Positions 36,509-45,457 of a DNA stretch of 64,000 nt are shown here, in pieces. Positions within the stretch are counted from its first letter, which is position 1; the number at the start of each line of letters is the position of its first letter. The notes under the pieces are model-generated. The model ran no database searches. It saw only the letters and a program-made list of their open reading frames with translations, and had not been told where the DNA came from. Origin of the DNA: Candidatus Hydrogenedentota bacterium (GTDB lineage: Bacteria > Hydrogenedentota > Hydrogenedentia > Hydrogenedentales > SLHB01); the NCBI GenBank assembly GCA_020848835.1, contig JADLHJ010000059.1, forward strand, positions 124,001 to 188,000, written 5' to 3'. The translations under genes and the position numbers were made by a program.

Positions 36509-37474
36509 ATGACAAGTTCTACTGAACCCAAGTACCCAATGGGGGCCGTCGCACGGAAAACCTCCCTTTCCCCACACGTAATTCGGGTGTGGGAAAGGCG
36601 TTACGCCGCAGTCGTTCCAGGGCGGACGGAATCCAATCGCAGGCTTTACTCAGACTTGGATGTGCGACGCCTCAACCTCATGCGCATCGCGACTGAACAA
36701 GGACAAAGCATTGGGCTGATTGCCAATCTTTCACTGGCAAAACTTGAAGCGATGATCGGCCTTGACTCGGCACTGAGCCCAGTAACCCGCGTTAATGTAG
36801 TGCGTCAGGATTTGGCTGAGGATGCCGCCGAAATTGTTGCCGCAGGCATCGAATCTGTGAGGAACCTTGATCGGCCTCGCCTGGAGATGCTGCTTGGAAG
36901 GGCTGCCACCAATTTGCCTGTGCATGCCCTACTCGAAACGGTCGTCGGACCAATCATGGACCATATCGGGTCCCTATGGCGGACGGGTGAATTGAGGCCT
37001 ACCCACGAGCATCTTGCTTCAGACACTGTCAGAGCATTTCTGTCCGCGCGCCGGACCGCCTACGGGACAAACCAGAATGCGCCGGTCATTGTGGTGACGA
37101 CTCCCGCAGGACAAACCCATGAGATCGGCGCACTAATGGTTTCCCTGCTGGCCTGCGCTGACGGATGGAATGACATGTATCTGGGCCCCAATCTTCCGGC
37201 GGAGGATATCGTTGCCGCCGTGGTGAAGAGCGGTGCCCGCGCGCTCGCATTGAGCATCGTATACCCCGGAGACGATCCCCGCATCGAATCGGAATTCGGA
37301 TTTTTGCGGCGACATCTGCCTGAGAACACCCGTGTTTTTACGGGGGGACGTGCCGCGGCTCACTACTTGCCTGCAATAGATCGCTTAGGTGCGGGATATT
37401 ATGCAACATTGACGGAATTTCGCAACGCATTGGAGGAAGCCCGCGCGCGTCCATTGCGCGTCCATTCGTCCTGA
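36509..37474 (+). CDS. carH: CarH-like B12-dependent photoreceptor repressor (MerR + cobalamin-binding)
   Basis: A 321-residue regulator. Residues 8-75 are a MerR-type winged helix (MGAVARKTSLSPHVIRVWERR, RLYSDLDVRRL). A four-helix cap follows with the CarH light-sensing signature W-x9-EH: Trp157, Glu167, His168. A Rossmann cobalamin-binding domain has GQTHEIG, with His204 as the expected lower axial ligand; the first position is Gln rather than Asp/Glu. Characterised CarH tetramers with adenosylcobalamin bind DNA in the dark and fall apart in light. Divergence from the crt operon and tandem repeats in between make light-induced carotenogenesis the likely role. Confidence 0.87.
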   Translation: MTSSTEPKYPMGAVARKTSLSPHVIRVWERRYAAVVPGRTESNRRLYSDLDVRRLNLMRIATEQGQSIGLIANLSLAKLEAMIGLDSALSPVTRVNVVRQDLAEDAAEIVAAGIESVRNLDRPRLEMLLGRAATNLPVHALLETVVGPIMDHIGSLWRTGELRPTHEHLASDTVRAFLSARRTAYGTNQNAPVIVVTTPAGQTHEIGALMVSLLACADGWNDMYLGPNLPAEDIVAAVVKSGARALALSIVYPGDDPRIESEFGFLRRHLPENTRVFTGGRAAAHYLPAIDRLGAGYYATLTEFRNALEEARARPLRVHSS

Positions 37475-37498
37475 ACCCAGGTTGCCGTGGACCTTCAT

Positions 37499-37522
37499 AC
37501 GGGATGACCCGCCCCATCCCGT
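37499..37522. repeat. Hairpin between carH and the kinase gene
   Basis: ACGGGATG (37499-37506) and CATCCCGT (37515-37522) form an 8-bp stem with an 8-base loop, 25 bases after the carH stop. There is no T-run. It could attenuate read-through or be an operator. It also covers the first ATG (37504) of the following open frame, which argues against that ATG being the start. Confidence 0.45.
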
Positions 37523-37626
37523 GTGGTATCATGAATTCGTTCCACGCAGGGGCCAGGTGTCATGCCCTTAACAAATACCACGGCGTGGAAACTGGTGACA
37601 CTCGATTGGCAGTGGAAAGGGTGGGA

Positions 37627-38799
37627 ATGGCTGCGGACAGATCGCGATCGGACATGGCGGAAGAATCCGAGCGATTGGAAGCGATCGCGATGACCGGACG
37701 CGGCATCGCGCATGACATCAATAATCTCATGGAGACTGTGCTGGGCAACGTCGCCCTATTGCGCGGCGATCTCAATTCGGACCATCCTCGCGTTGCGACG
37801 CTCGAAGCCATTGAGAAAGCCGCCGAACTTGCCGGTAACCTGACGCAACGCATCCTGGCAGTCACCCAGGGCAGCAAGCGCAAGCCTGAACCCGTCAATC
37901 TGAATTCGATCGTCTACCACCTGTTGCTCGTGGAAGAAACGCGGCTCGCGCCTAGCGTTCGCATCGTGCGGCACATCGATCCCGATCTTTGGCGCGTGCT
38001 TGCCGAGCATACCGCAATCGCCCAGGTTGCACTAAATCTCGCTACAAACGCCGTTGATGCACTCAATGGAAAGGGCCGCGTTACCGTCCGCACGCGAAAC
38101 GTTGTCCTTGATCCCGAACAAATCCCCGAAGGCTCGGGCCTGAAACCGGGCCCCTTCGTCCTTCTGTCCATCGAAGACGATGGCGAAGGCATGTCACCGC
38201 ACACACTCGCTAAAGTGTTCGAGCCGGGGTTCTCCACGCGAAACGGCCAAAGTGGACACGGTCTAGCCACGGCGAGAAAAATTGTCGAGCGATACCATGG
38301 CCACATCCAAATCAACAGCTTCGCAGGCAAAGGCACTGTGTGCCGGGTGTACATTCCCGCGATCGATGCGGCCAAAGCCGTCAAAGCCGGGCCATCGCAG
38401 AGCGGCGTTCCTGCCGGCGAAGAAACAATCATGGTGGTGGACGACGAGCGCATGATTCTTGAAGTTACCGCAGAAACCTTGCGCCGCCTCGGCTATCGCA
38501 CGCTCACCGCGAAGAACGGTCAGGAAGCCGTCGATCTCGCGCGTTCGCACGAAGGGCCGATTCATCTCGTGCTGCTCGACCTTTCGATGCCTGTGATGGG
38601 AGGAGCCGATGCGTTCCCCCGCATCAAGGCCATTCGCCCGGAGACGCGATTCATAGTGTGCACCGGGTTTGAACAGGAACTCGTATCGAGTCATCTCCTT
38701 GAAGCCGGAGGTGTGGATTCGTTCCTGCTTAAACCTTTCCGCCTCTCTGCACTTGCCCACGAAATCCGTAAAGTCCTCGACACACGCGACGCGGCGTAG
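37627..38799 (+). CDS. Hybrid histidine kinase with C-terminal receiver
   Basis: A 390-residue cytoplasmic protein from ATG 37627 (AAAGGGTGGGA just before it). The frame is open back to ATG 37504, but that part lacks a domain and overlaps a hairpin. The phosphoacceptor is His29 in GRGIAHDINNLM. The ATPase domain shows NLATNAVDAL (N box), DDGEGMSPHTL (G1) and GHGLATARKIVERYHG (G2). The receiver (about 275-385) has VDDE, phosphoacceptor Asp318 in VLLDLSMP, and FLLKPF. There is no sensor or PAS domain and no membrane segment, so the signal is unknown. It lies downstream of carH but probably has its own control. Confidence 0.85.
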   Translation: MAADRSRSDMAEESERLEAIAMTGRGIAHDINNLMETVLGNVALLRGDLNSDHPRVATLEAIEKAAELAGNLTQRILAVTQGSKRKPEPVNLNSIVYHLLLVEETRLAPSVRIVRHIDPDLWRVLAEHTAIAQVALNLATNAVDALNGKGRVTVRTRNVVLDPEQIPEGSGLKPGPFVLLSIEDDGEGMSPHTLAKVFEPGFSTRNGQSGHGLATARKIVERYHGHIQINSFAGKGTVCRVYIPAIDAAKAVKAGPSQSGVPAGEETIMVVDDERMILEVTAETLRRLGYRTLTAKNGQEAVDLARSHEGPIHLVLLDLSMPVMGGADAFPRIKAIRPETRFIVCTGFEQELVSSHLLEAGGVDSFLLKPFRLSALAHEIRKVLDTRDAA

Positions 38800-38889
38800 C
38801 GCAATCACGTCAAGCAAGCGCGTGAACTAGCGCTGGGCGCTGCGGCATTTTTGATAAGCACAGACCGAAACAAATACACTCTCGCGCTT

Positions 38890-40110
38890 ATGTTCAGCCC
38901 GCAAGTTCGCATTTGCCTCGTCGCCTTCACCCTCGACTTCGCCGTCATGATCGGTATGGTAGTCACGCCGTTTTTCGTCTTGAACCAGCTCGGCGGCACG
39001 GCGCAGACGGCAGGAATCTTCGGAGCCGTTGGGTCAGCCGTATACGCTTCAAGCGCGCTGATTTCTGCCAGCTTTGTTTCGCGCACCAAGAACGGGTTGA
39101 ACTGGGCCTTCGGCGGCATTCTCATCTTTGCAATTTTCTACACGATGATGGCGCTGTTTTCCGATTGGCGTATGTCGCTGGCAATTTCGTGTATCGGATC
39201 GGCGGCCTTGTCGCTGGTGTGGCCCGCATTGCACTCATGGGTCGGCGCGGAACCCAACCTCGCGCGCCGCGCGCGCACCATGAGCTGGTTCAACATTGCG
39301 TGGAGTTTCGGGTTTTCCTTGAGTCCACTTGTCGCGGGGCCTCTGTACGACGCGGATTATAGGTACGCCTTTGTGGCGTTGTTCTGCATCTCGCTCATTG
39401 CTTTGGCGCTGGTGAAATCGTTGCCGCACGAATCCGCGCATTTCGATGCGCCAACAGATGAATTACTACTCGCGCGCGCGGACGACGATCGCGCCAGCGA
39501 AACGTATTTATACACCGGCTGGTGTGCGACGTTCATGGCGAACATGCTCGCGGGCGGCTTTCGTTTTGCCTACCCGAAGCGAATAGACGATCTGGTCAGT
39601 TCGGGCGAATTGCGCTTGCTGTGGGAAGAAACGCCCGCGGCGTTCCTGCGGTCCGCTCCCGCAACAAACTTTTCCTACCTCGCCTTCGCATTTTCATTTG
39701 CGACCGCACTCACCTTCTTATATGTCGGGCGCACAAATTGGTGGAAACACCGCTTCTATCTGCTTGTCGGCACGCAGATCGCCTCCGCCGCCGCGTATCA
39801 CGTCATGGGCCGCACGCACAGTCTTATAATCATGTGTCTCTGCTGCGCCGTGGCGGGCGTTTTCCTCGGACTGGCGTTCTTCAGCGCGACGTATTACAGC
39901 CTCGCCAACGCAGCTCAAAAACACAAACGCACCTCAATCAACGAAGCATCAGTCGGGTTCGGCGGGTTTTTGGGCAGTCTGGTCTGCGGGATGCTCGCAG
40001 AGCGCTACGGCGTCACGATGCCGTTTCTATACATGCCTATTTTGCTTGCGGCAGGCATCGTCACACAATGGATCTTGCTGAAGAGCAGTCCGTCGCGTGC
40101 TACGCAATAA
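38890..40110 (+). CDS. MFS-type transporter
   Basis: A membrane protein of about 406 residues with roughly 11-12 hydrophobic segments and a central hydrophilic loop (about residues 185-230). Examples are VAFTLDFAVMIGMVVTPFFVL and GSAALSLVWPALHSWVGAE; the MFS-like RRARTMSWFNIAWSFGFSLSPLVAGPL follows helix 4. ATG 38890 is preferred over the in-frame TTG 38851, although neither has a clear ribosome-binding site. The substrate is unknown. The end overlaps the convergent DUF1501 gene by 11 bases. Confidence 0.75.
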   Translation: MFSPQVRICLVAFTLDFAVMIGMVVTPFFVLNQLGGTAQTAGIFGAVGSAVYASSALISASFVSRTKNGLNWAFGGILIFAIFYTMMALFSDWRMSLAISCIGSAALSLVWPALHSWVGAEPNLARRARTMSWFNIAWSFGFSLSPLVAGPLYDADYRYAFVALFCISLIALALVKSLPHESAHFDAPTDELLLARADDDRASETYLYTGWCATFMANMLAGGFRFAYPKRIDDLVSSGELRLLWEETPAAFLRSAPATNFSYLAFAFSFATALTFLYVGRTNWWKHRFYLLVGTQIASAAAYHVMGRTHSLIIMCLCCAVAGVFLGLAFFSATYYSLANAAQKHKRTSINEASVGFGGFLGSLVCGMLAERYGVTMPFLYMPILLAAGIVTQWILLKSSPSRATQ

Positions 40111-41530
40111 TGTCGTGTACGATGTTGCCGTACACATCTGTGAGGCGGTAATCACGCCCGGCATAGCGGTAAGTCAGTTTCGTGTGATCGATGCCCATCA
40201 AGTGCAGAATGGTCGCGTGAAGATCGTGTACATGCACGCGATTCTCAACGGAATGCCAACCGTATTCATCTGTGTTGCCGTAAGCCAATCCGCCTTTCAC
40301 GCCGCCGCCTGCCATCCACATCGTGAATCCAAAAGGATGATGCTCGCGACCGTTCGTGCCTTCTGCACACGGCGTGCGGCCAAATTCGCCGCCCCACAAA
40401 ATAATAGTGTCGTTTAGTAGTCCACGCGATTTAAGGTCTTTGATCAACCCTGCGACCGGCTTATCCGTAGCCGCGCAGTTTGCAGGCAATTCCTCGCGCA
40501 ATCCGCCGTGCTGATCCCATAGTTGGCAGCTTTTTCGTTTTGCGGTTTGCGTGTGATAGACCTGCACACAACGCACGCCGCGTTCCACAAGCCGCCGCGC
40601 GAGCAGGCACTGCTTGCCAAAAATCTCTGTGACCGGATCGTCCAGACCATACAATGTACGCGTCGCAGGCGATTCGTTTTTGACATCAAACGCTTCCGGC
40701 GCTTCAGTCTGCATGCGATACGCAAGCTCGAACGACGCAATACGCGCGCTGAGTCGCGAGTCGTCCGCGCGCGTTGCGTCATGCAACTGATTGAGTTCTT
40801 TCAATGCGTCGAGTTGTGCGCGCTGGCGATCTGGCGCAAACGCGCCATTCGCAAGGTTTGCGATGGGATCATCGAGATTGGAAACGAGCGTTCCTTGATA
40901 GGCTGCAGGCAAGAAGCTCGAACTCCACAGCGGCGCGCCCTGCGCCGGTTGCGCTGGGCTGAGCACGACAAAGCCTGGCAGGTCCTGATTCTCACTGCCA
41001 AGACCATAGGTAAGCCACGAACCCAAGCTCGGCCGCGAGAATGACTGCTCACCCGTATTCATCTGAAGGCAAGCGCCATTGTGATTGATATTGTCCGCAA
41101 CCATCGATTTGATCACGCACATATCGTCGGCACATGTGGACAGATGCGGCAACAGTTCGCTCATGTCGATGCCGCCCTGCCCATACTTCTTGAACGACCA
41201 AGGCGACCCCAACAAATTACCGGTTTTCGTACGCTCTAACTTTGGTTTTTCAAAAGGCAGCGGATTACCGCTCTCCTTCTGAAGGCGCGGCTTGGGATCA
41301 AAAAGGTCCACATGCGAGGGACCGCCCGAAAGGAAAATGAAGATGACATTCTTTGCGCGCGGTGCAAATTGCGGCGACTGCACCGCCAAGGGGTTCGAGG
41401 CCGCCGGCGCAGTAATATCCAAGGCGAAAGCGTCCCGCTGCAATAGCGAAGCAAGACCCAGCATACCAAACCCGTTCGCGCAGTGGCGAAGCATCTGGCG
41501 GCGCGATATGTCGATTCGTGGTGAATTCAT
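40100..41530 (-). CDS. DUF1501 protein, orphan copy with Tat-type signal
   Basis: A 476-residue homologue of the protein at 8089. ATG 41530 puts the twin-arginine-like segment ISRRQMLRHCANGFGMLGLASLL at the N-terminus; an in-frame ATG at 41605 would add 25 odd residues. Shared family stretches are FLSGGPSHVDLFDPKP, GGEFGRTP, HHPFGFTMWMAGGGVKGG, LHATILHLMGIDHTKLTYRYAGRDYRLTDVYG (in pieces). Unlike the first copy it has no DUF1549/1553 partner here. It faces the ABC transporter gene divergently. Confidence 0.88.
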   Translation of the reverse strand: MNSPRIDISRRQMLRHCANGFGMLGLASLLQRDAFALDITAPAASNPLAVQSPQFAPRAKNVIFIFLSGGPSHVDLFDPKPRLQKESGNPLPFEKPKLERTKTGNLLGSPWSFKKYGQGGIDMSELLPHLSTCADDMCVIKSMVADNINHNGACLQMNTGEQSFSRPSLGSWLTYGLGSENQDLPGFVVLSPAQPAQGAPLWSSSFLPAAYQGTLVSNLDDPIANLANGAFAPDRQRAQLDALKELNQLHDATRADDSRLSARIASFELAYRMQTEAPEAFDVKNESPATRTLYGLDDPVTEIFGKQCLLARRLVERGVRCVQVYHTQTAKRKSCQLWDQHGGLREELPANCAATDKPVAGLIKDLKSRGLLNDTIILWGGEFGRTPCAEGTNGREHHPFGFTMWMAGGGVKGGLAYGNTDEYGWHSVENRVHVHDLHATILHLMGIDHTKLTYRYAGRDYRLTDVYGNIVHDIIA

Positions 41531-41595
41531 ACTGAGTGTCGAGTGTATCGATATGTGGAATTCTTTCCCACCGAAAATTGTCCCATACTCTACGG

Positions 41596-43476
41596 ATGAA
41601 CGCAACCGGGTGCTTCCAGCATACTGGACGGATTCCGCGTTGGGGAAAGGACAGTCCAGCCTTGTCGAATCATGGGAAAAAGAAGCAACCCTTCAAGCTT
41701 TCAAGCGCGTGGCGTGACGCCAAAGTGCTATTGCAAGGGCATTGGCGGCGGCTTGCCTTTGGCGCTGTGTTGATGGTTATAAACCGCGCTTCCGGATTTG
41801 TACTACCTGCGTCATCGAAGTTTGTAATCGACGAAATCGTGGGGAAACAGCGCGGGGAATTGCTTGTCCCGATTGCGATAGCGGCAGGCGTCGCGACGCT
41901 CATTCAGGCGTCCACGACGTTTACGCTTTCCGTCGTTGTGGGCGTGGCAGGGCAAAAGGCGATCACGGACATGCGACGCCGAGTCCACGAACACGTCACG
42001 CGCCTCCCCATCCGATTTTTTGATAAGACGCAGGCGGGCATCTTGATCTCGCGCATTATGACCGATGCAGAGGGTATTCGTAATCTGGTCGGTACCGGTA
42101 TTGTGCAGCTCATCGGTGGATTTATTACCGCGGGTGTCGCGCTCGGCGTACTGTTTTGGCTCAACTGGCATCTAACCGCGCTAACACTTATCACCTTGGT
42201 TGGTTTCGGGCTATTTACCTCCACGACATTTAAGCGCCTGCGCCCCGCGTTTCGCCAGCGGGGAGAGATAAACGCCGAGGTCACCGGACGTTTGAACGAA
42301 TCTCTAGGCGGCATACGCATCGTAAAAGCATACACGGCGGAAAAGCGCGAACAGATCATCTTTACGCACGGCGTCCACCGTCTCTTTCGCAACATCGCAG
42401 GCACGATGACCGGCGTATCCAGCACAACGGCCGTCGCGACAGCTGTCGTCGGCATCATCGGAGTCATCATGATCCTTGTTGGTGGAAACGCCCTGATAAA
42501 TGGGACCATGACGCTCGGCGACTTTGTTATGTACATCTTCTTTACCGGTCTCGTAGCGGCGCCCGTCGTGCAGATTTCTTCCATCGTCACACAGATTAGC
42601 GAGGCCTTTGCCGGGCTTGACCGTATTCACGAAATCGTCTCCCTGCACACGGAAGACCAGGAAGACGCCCAAAAATCCCCAATCGAAAAAATTAGCGGCG
42701 ATGTGCGATTCAACAACGTCTGGTTCGAATATGATCCAGATACTCCCGTGTTAAAAGGAGTTTCATTTCACGCTGAAGCCGGCACGACCACCGCGCTCGT
42801 CGGTTCAAGCGGCTCTGGTAAGAGCACGCTGATCTCGCTCGTGATGGCGTTCAATCAGCCCAAGTCAGGCAAAATCTTTATCGATGCACGTGACCTTGGC
42901 GAGTTGCGCCTGCGGGATTATCGCCATCATCTCGGCATTGTCATGCAAGACAACTTCCTCTTCGACGGCACCGTCGCCGACAACATCCGCTTTTCCAAGC
43001 CCGGTGCAACGCGCGAAGACGTAATCCGTGTCAGCAAGATTGCCCACTGCGACGAGTTCATCGAAAAGTTCGATAAGGGTTACGACACGGTTGTCGGCGA
43101 ACGCGGCGTGCGCCTCTCCGGGGGCCAACGCCAACGCGTGGCAATCGCACGCGCAATCCTCGCCGACCCGAGCATCCTGATTCTCGATGAAGCAACATCC
43201 AGCCTCGACAGCGAAAGCGAAGCGATGATTCAAGACGGCCTGCGCGCGCTGCGGAAGGGCCGCACCACATTCGTCATCGCCCACCGCTTGTCCACTATTC
43301 GCAGCGCAGACCAAATTCTCGTCATGGAGCACGGAGAAATCGTCGAACATGGTACACACCGCGAACTCATCGCCCTCGACGGCCGCTACAGGCAACTTCA
43401 CGACAGGCAATACGCCGCTGACGTGGACACCTTCGTCAACCCGGGTGAAGAACTCGCCCGCGACGGTGCGAAATAG
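41596..43476 (+). CDS. ABC exporter, fused membrane and ATPase domains
   Basis: A half-transporter of about 626 residues, which should dimerise. The membrane domain (about 25-330) has six helices (MVINRASGFVLPASSKFVIDEI, RLPIRFFDKTQAGILISRIMTDAEGIRNL). The ATPase domain has Walker A GSSGSGKST near 404, LSGGQRQRVAIARAIL (signature), LILDEATSSLD (Walker B) and IAHRLSTI (H loop). Family members export lipids, drugs or peptides, and the substrate here is unknown. The true start is uncertain: the frame is open to GTG 41536, and ATG 41596 lacks a strong ribosome-binding site. Confidence 0.88.
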   Translation: MNATGCFQHTGRIPRWGKDSPALSNHGKKKQPFKLSSAWRDAKVLLQGHWRRLAFGAVLMVINRASGFVLPASSKFVIDEIVGKQRGELLVPIAIAAGVATLIQASTTFTLSVVVGVAGQKAITDMRRRVHEHVTRLPIRFFDKTQAGILISRIMTDAEGIRNLVGTGIVQLIGGFITAGVALGVLFWLNWHLTALTLITLVGFGLFTSTTFKRLRPAFRQRGEINAEVTGRLNESLGGIRIVKAYTAEKREQIIFTHGVHRLFRNIAGTMTGVSSTTAVATAVVGIIGVIMILVGGNALINGTMTLGDFVMYIFFTGLVAAPVVQISSIVTQISEAFAGLDRIHEIVSLHTEDQEDAQKSPIEKISGDVRFNNVWFEYDPDTPVLKGVSFHAEAGTTTALVGSSGSGKSTLISLVMAFNQPKSGKIFIDARDLGELRLRDYRHHLGIVMQDNFLFDGTVADNIRFSKPGATREDVIRVSKIAHCDEFIEKFDKGYDTVVGERGVRLSGGQRQRVAIARAILADPSILILDEATSSLDSESEAMIQDGLRALRKGRTTFVIAHRLSTIRSADQILVMEHGEIVEHGTHRELIALDGRYRQLHDRQYAADVDTFVNPGEELARDGAK

Positions 43477-43600
43477 CATTTGTACAAAGAGTACGAATAC
43501 GCGTTATTCCTAAATGGAATGCCATGTCGGCTTCCAGGGAGATTGGGTTGAGGTTAAAAATTTTTGACGCCGGACCACAGCGGGAAATTCATTAAAGGAG

Positions 43601-43619
43601 CACGGGCGTCCCGCCCGTG
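43601..43619. repeat. Palindromic element, copy 2 of 2
   Basis: Identical to the 19-base palindrome at 14503-14521 (8-bp stem, TCC loop). It overlaps the GTG (43617) that is the only upstream start available to the following small gene. It may therefore have inserted next to, or modified, the 5' end of that gene. Confidence 0.7.
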
Positions 43620-44033
43620 ATTGAAGACTTGCGAGATGAACTGCAAATAACGGCTCGAGTACTTGGAACAGCACTGACGCTGATGGTGGTGTGCCTAGCT
43701 TGTATTGCGGACAGTCCGCAAGGTTCGGTTCGCCAAAGTGTAGGTTCGAGTTCTGATACAACTACTTTAGAAGCCGCGCCATTAGCGCCTGATGAATCAA
43801 GCGAGAAAAGTCCCTACGGCCTGCTATTAGCATTTGTAGTCCTGGCAGTTGTGGTTGTATTCGTCATGCGCTTGGCCCTGCGGGCGCAATTCCACGGCTT
43901 TGGCGACGGCCGTGGTATTGCCAATACTGGAAGCGCGTGGCGCACCGGCGGCGGCTCCGGTCGCGGAAGCGGCAGTGGCGGCGGATTTGGCGGCGGCCAA
44001 TCATCCGGCGGTGGAGCGAGTGGTGGTTGGTGA
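43617..44033 (+). CDS. Truncated paralogue of the TPM-domain gene, lacking the TPM domain
   Basis: A frame of 138 codons. Its early segment ITARVLGTALTLMVVCLA matches the start MPVRVLGTILKIVCIGLV of the next gene. The DNA there also matches (CTCGAGTACTTGGAAC against TTCGAGTACTTGGAAC), but the ATG of the intact gene is ATA here. A transmembrane helix (LLLAFVVLAVVVVFVMRLAL) and a Gly/Ser-rich tail ending SGGW also match, while the TPM domain between them is missing. Possible starts are GTG 43617 inside a palindrome or TTG 43629. It may be a decayed duplicate or a functional membrane-anchored tail protein. Confidence 0.55.
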   Translation: MIEDLRDELQITARVLGTALTLMVVCLACIADSPQGSVRQSVGSSSDTTTLEAAPLAPDESSEKSPYGLLLAFVVLAVVVVFVMRLALRAQFHGFGDGRGIANTGSAWRTGGGSGRGSGSGGGFGGGQSSGGGASGGW

Positions 44034-44105
44034 GGCAACGCTGCACTTCTACGCAATTACATACTACTTCAGAGTAACGTGCGGAATTCCGGGAAGGAAC
44101 TGAAT

Positions 44106-45044
44106 ATGCCGGTTCGAGTACTTGGAACGATTTTAAAAATTGTGTGCATCGGTTTGGTGTCAAATGTCTGTGCGTATGCAGCGTATCCAAACTTTACGGA
44201 CACGCGTCTGAACGATTTCGCTAACGTCGTCCGTCCGGAACACGCCGTCGCGATCCGCACAGAACTTACCCAATTGCGCGATAACACAGGCATGGAAGCC
44301 GTCGTAGTCACCATCAATTCGATTAGCGATTACGGCACCGGCGACGCCACGATAGAGTCGTTTGCTACAAATCTGTTCAATTCTTGGGGCGTGGGCAACG
44401 CCGAACGCAACGACGGGGCCATGTTGCTGGTCGCGGTGCGCGATCGCAAAGTGCGCATCGAAGTTGGATCCGGTTTCGGAAGTAGCCTGAACGCCTCAAC
44501 CCAGCGCATTATCGACAACGAGATCATTCCGAATTTCAAGCGGGGTGATTACAGCCCGGGAATCCTCGCGGGAGCGCGCGCGTTGCGTGCTGAACTTGAG
44601 CAGAACAAGCCACCTGCGGAAGCGGGCGAGAATTCCGGCGCGCCGCGAACAATGGATCAAGACCAAAAGAACGTAAGCAGCGGCAGCCGGCCGCAAGCAG
44701 CAAATATACCAGTGAACAATACGCAATCGCCGACTGGGCGTGTGAAGGAATTCTTGCCCACCTCTCGTAACGCATGGGAGCTCTTCCCATTTCTTATTCC
44801 CATCGCAGTTGTCTTGTTCGTCCTGAATCTCATTTTCCGGGGACGCGGTGGCGGCGGCGGTGGATACGGCGGTTGGGGCGGTGGCGGTGGTCGTGGCTTC
44901 GGCGGATGGGGAGGTCGCGGTGGGGGATTTGGCGGCGGTGGCCGTTCTTCCGGAGGCGGTTTCGGTGGCGGACGTTCCTCCGGCGGCGGAGGCGGTTTTG
45001 GAGGCGGTGGGTCCCGCGGAGGCGGCTCCAGCGGCGGCTGGTAG
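44106..45044 (+). CDS. TPM-domain (YgcG family) membrane protein with Gly-rich tail
   Basis: A 312-residue protein. ATG 44106 has GGAAGGAA 8 bases before it. Residues 1-24 form a signal peptide. Residues about 25-150 form the TPM domain (FTDTRLNDFANVV, EAVVVTINSISDYG, FATNLFNSWGVGNAERNDGAMLLVAVRDRKVRIEVGSG in pieces). A linker and one transmembrane helix (about 220-242, FLIPIAVVLFVLNLIF) follow. The rest is a Gly/Trp/Ser-rich low-complexity tail ending SSGGW. TPM proteins include phosphatases acting on thylakoid or envelope membranes and envelope-stress factors. The exact role is unknown. Confidence 0.85.
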   Translation: MPVRVLGTILKIVCIGLVSNVCAYAAYPNFTDTRLNDFANVVRPEHAVAIRTELTQLRDNTGMEAVVVTINSISDYGTGDATIESFATNLFNSWGVGNAERNDGAMLLVAVRDRKVRIEVGSGFGSSLNASTQRIIDNEIIPNFKRGDYSPGILAGARALRAELEQNKPPAEAGENSGAPRTMDQDQKNVSSGSRPQAANIPVNNTQSPTGRVKEFLPTSRNAWELFPFLIPIAVVLFVLNLIFRGRGGGGGGYGGWGGGGGRGFGGWGGRGGGFGGGGRSSGGGFGGGRSSGGGGGFGGGGSRGGGSSGGW

Positions 45045-45139
45045 TTTTTGCCGGGTTCACGCGTCCGACACACATCGCCAGAAATCGGGTAAAATAATCC
45101 GAGCGCCCTATCGTCTAATATGGGCACAGGAGACTTGCG

Positions 45140-45454
45140 ATGAAGAAATTTGCCTTTGTTTTTGCCTTGTTCGCCGCGGTTGCCCTTGCCAGCGGACCCG
45201 TCTTAGGCGCGTCCGAATGGGATCCCATGGGCGAAGTTTACAAGCTGCGCCAGCAGGTCAAGGATCTCTCCGAAAAGGTCAGCTCCTTGGAGATGCAGCT
45301 CCGCCTCGCCAACCAGCACGGCACGGAGTCGGGCCTTCCCGTCGTCAAAGTGCAGGGCGGGGGAGGAGAGCCCCAACCGCCGATCCAGATCAAGAAGCAG
45401 TCAGAAATCGTCCGCGTGACCCAGCGCGGCATGTTCATGCCAATAAACCGCTAG
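45140..45454 (+). CDS. Small secreted coiled-coil protein
   Basis: A 104-residue protein with AGGAG about 8 bases before the ATG and a clear signal peptide (MKKFAFVFALFAAVALASGPVLG, cleaved near residue 23). A heptad-like coiled coil spans about 33-58 (VYKLRQQVKDLSEKVSSLEMQL). The rest is a Gly/Pro linker (VQGGGGEPQPP) and a basic C-terminus. I know no family for it. It is probably a periplasmic oligomeric protein. It ends 3 bases before the convergent aldo/keto reductase gene. Confidence 0.7.
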   Translation: MKKFAFVFALFAAVALASGPVLGASEWDPMGEVYKLRQQVKDLSEKVSSLEMQLRLANQHGTESGLPVVKVQGGGGEPQPPIQIKKQSEIVRVTQRGMFMPINR

Positions 45455-45457
45455 GAA

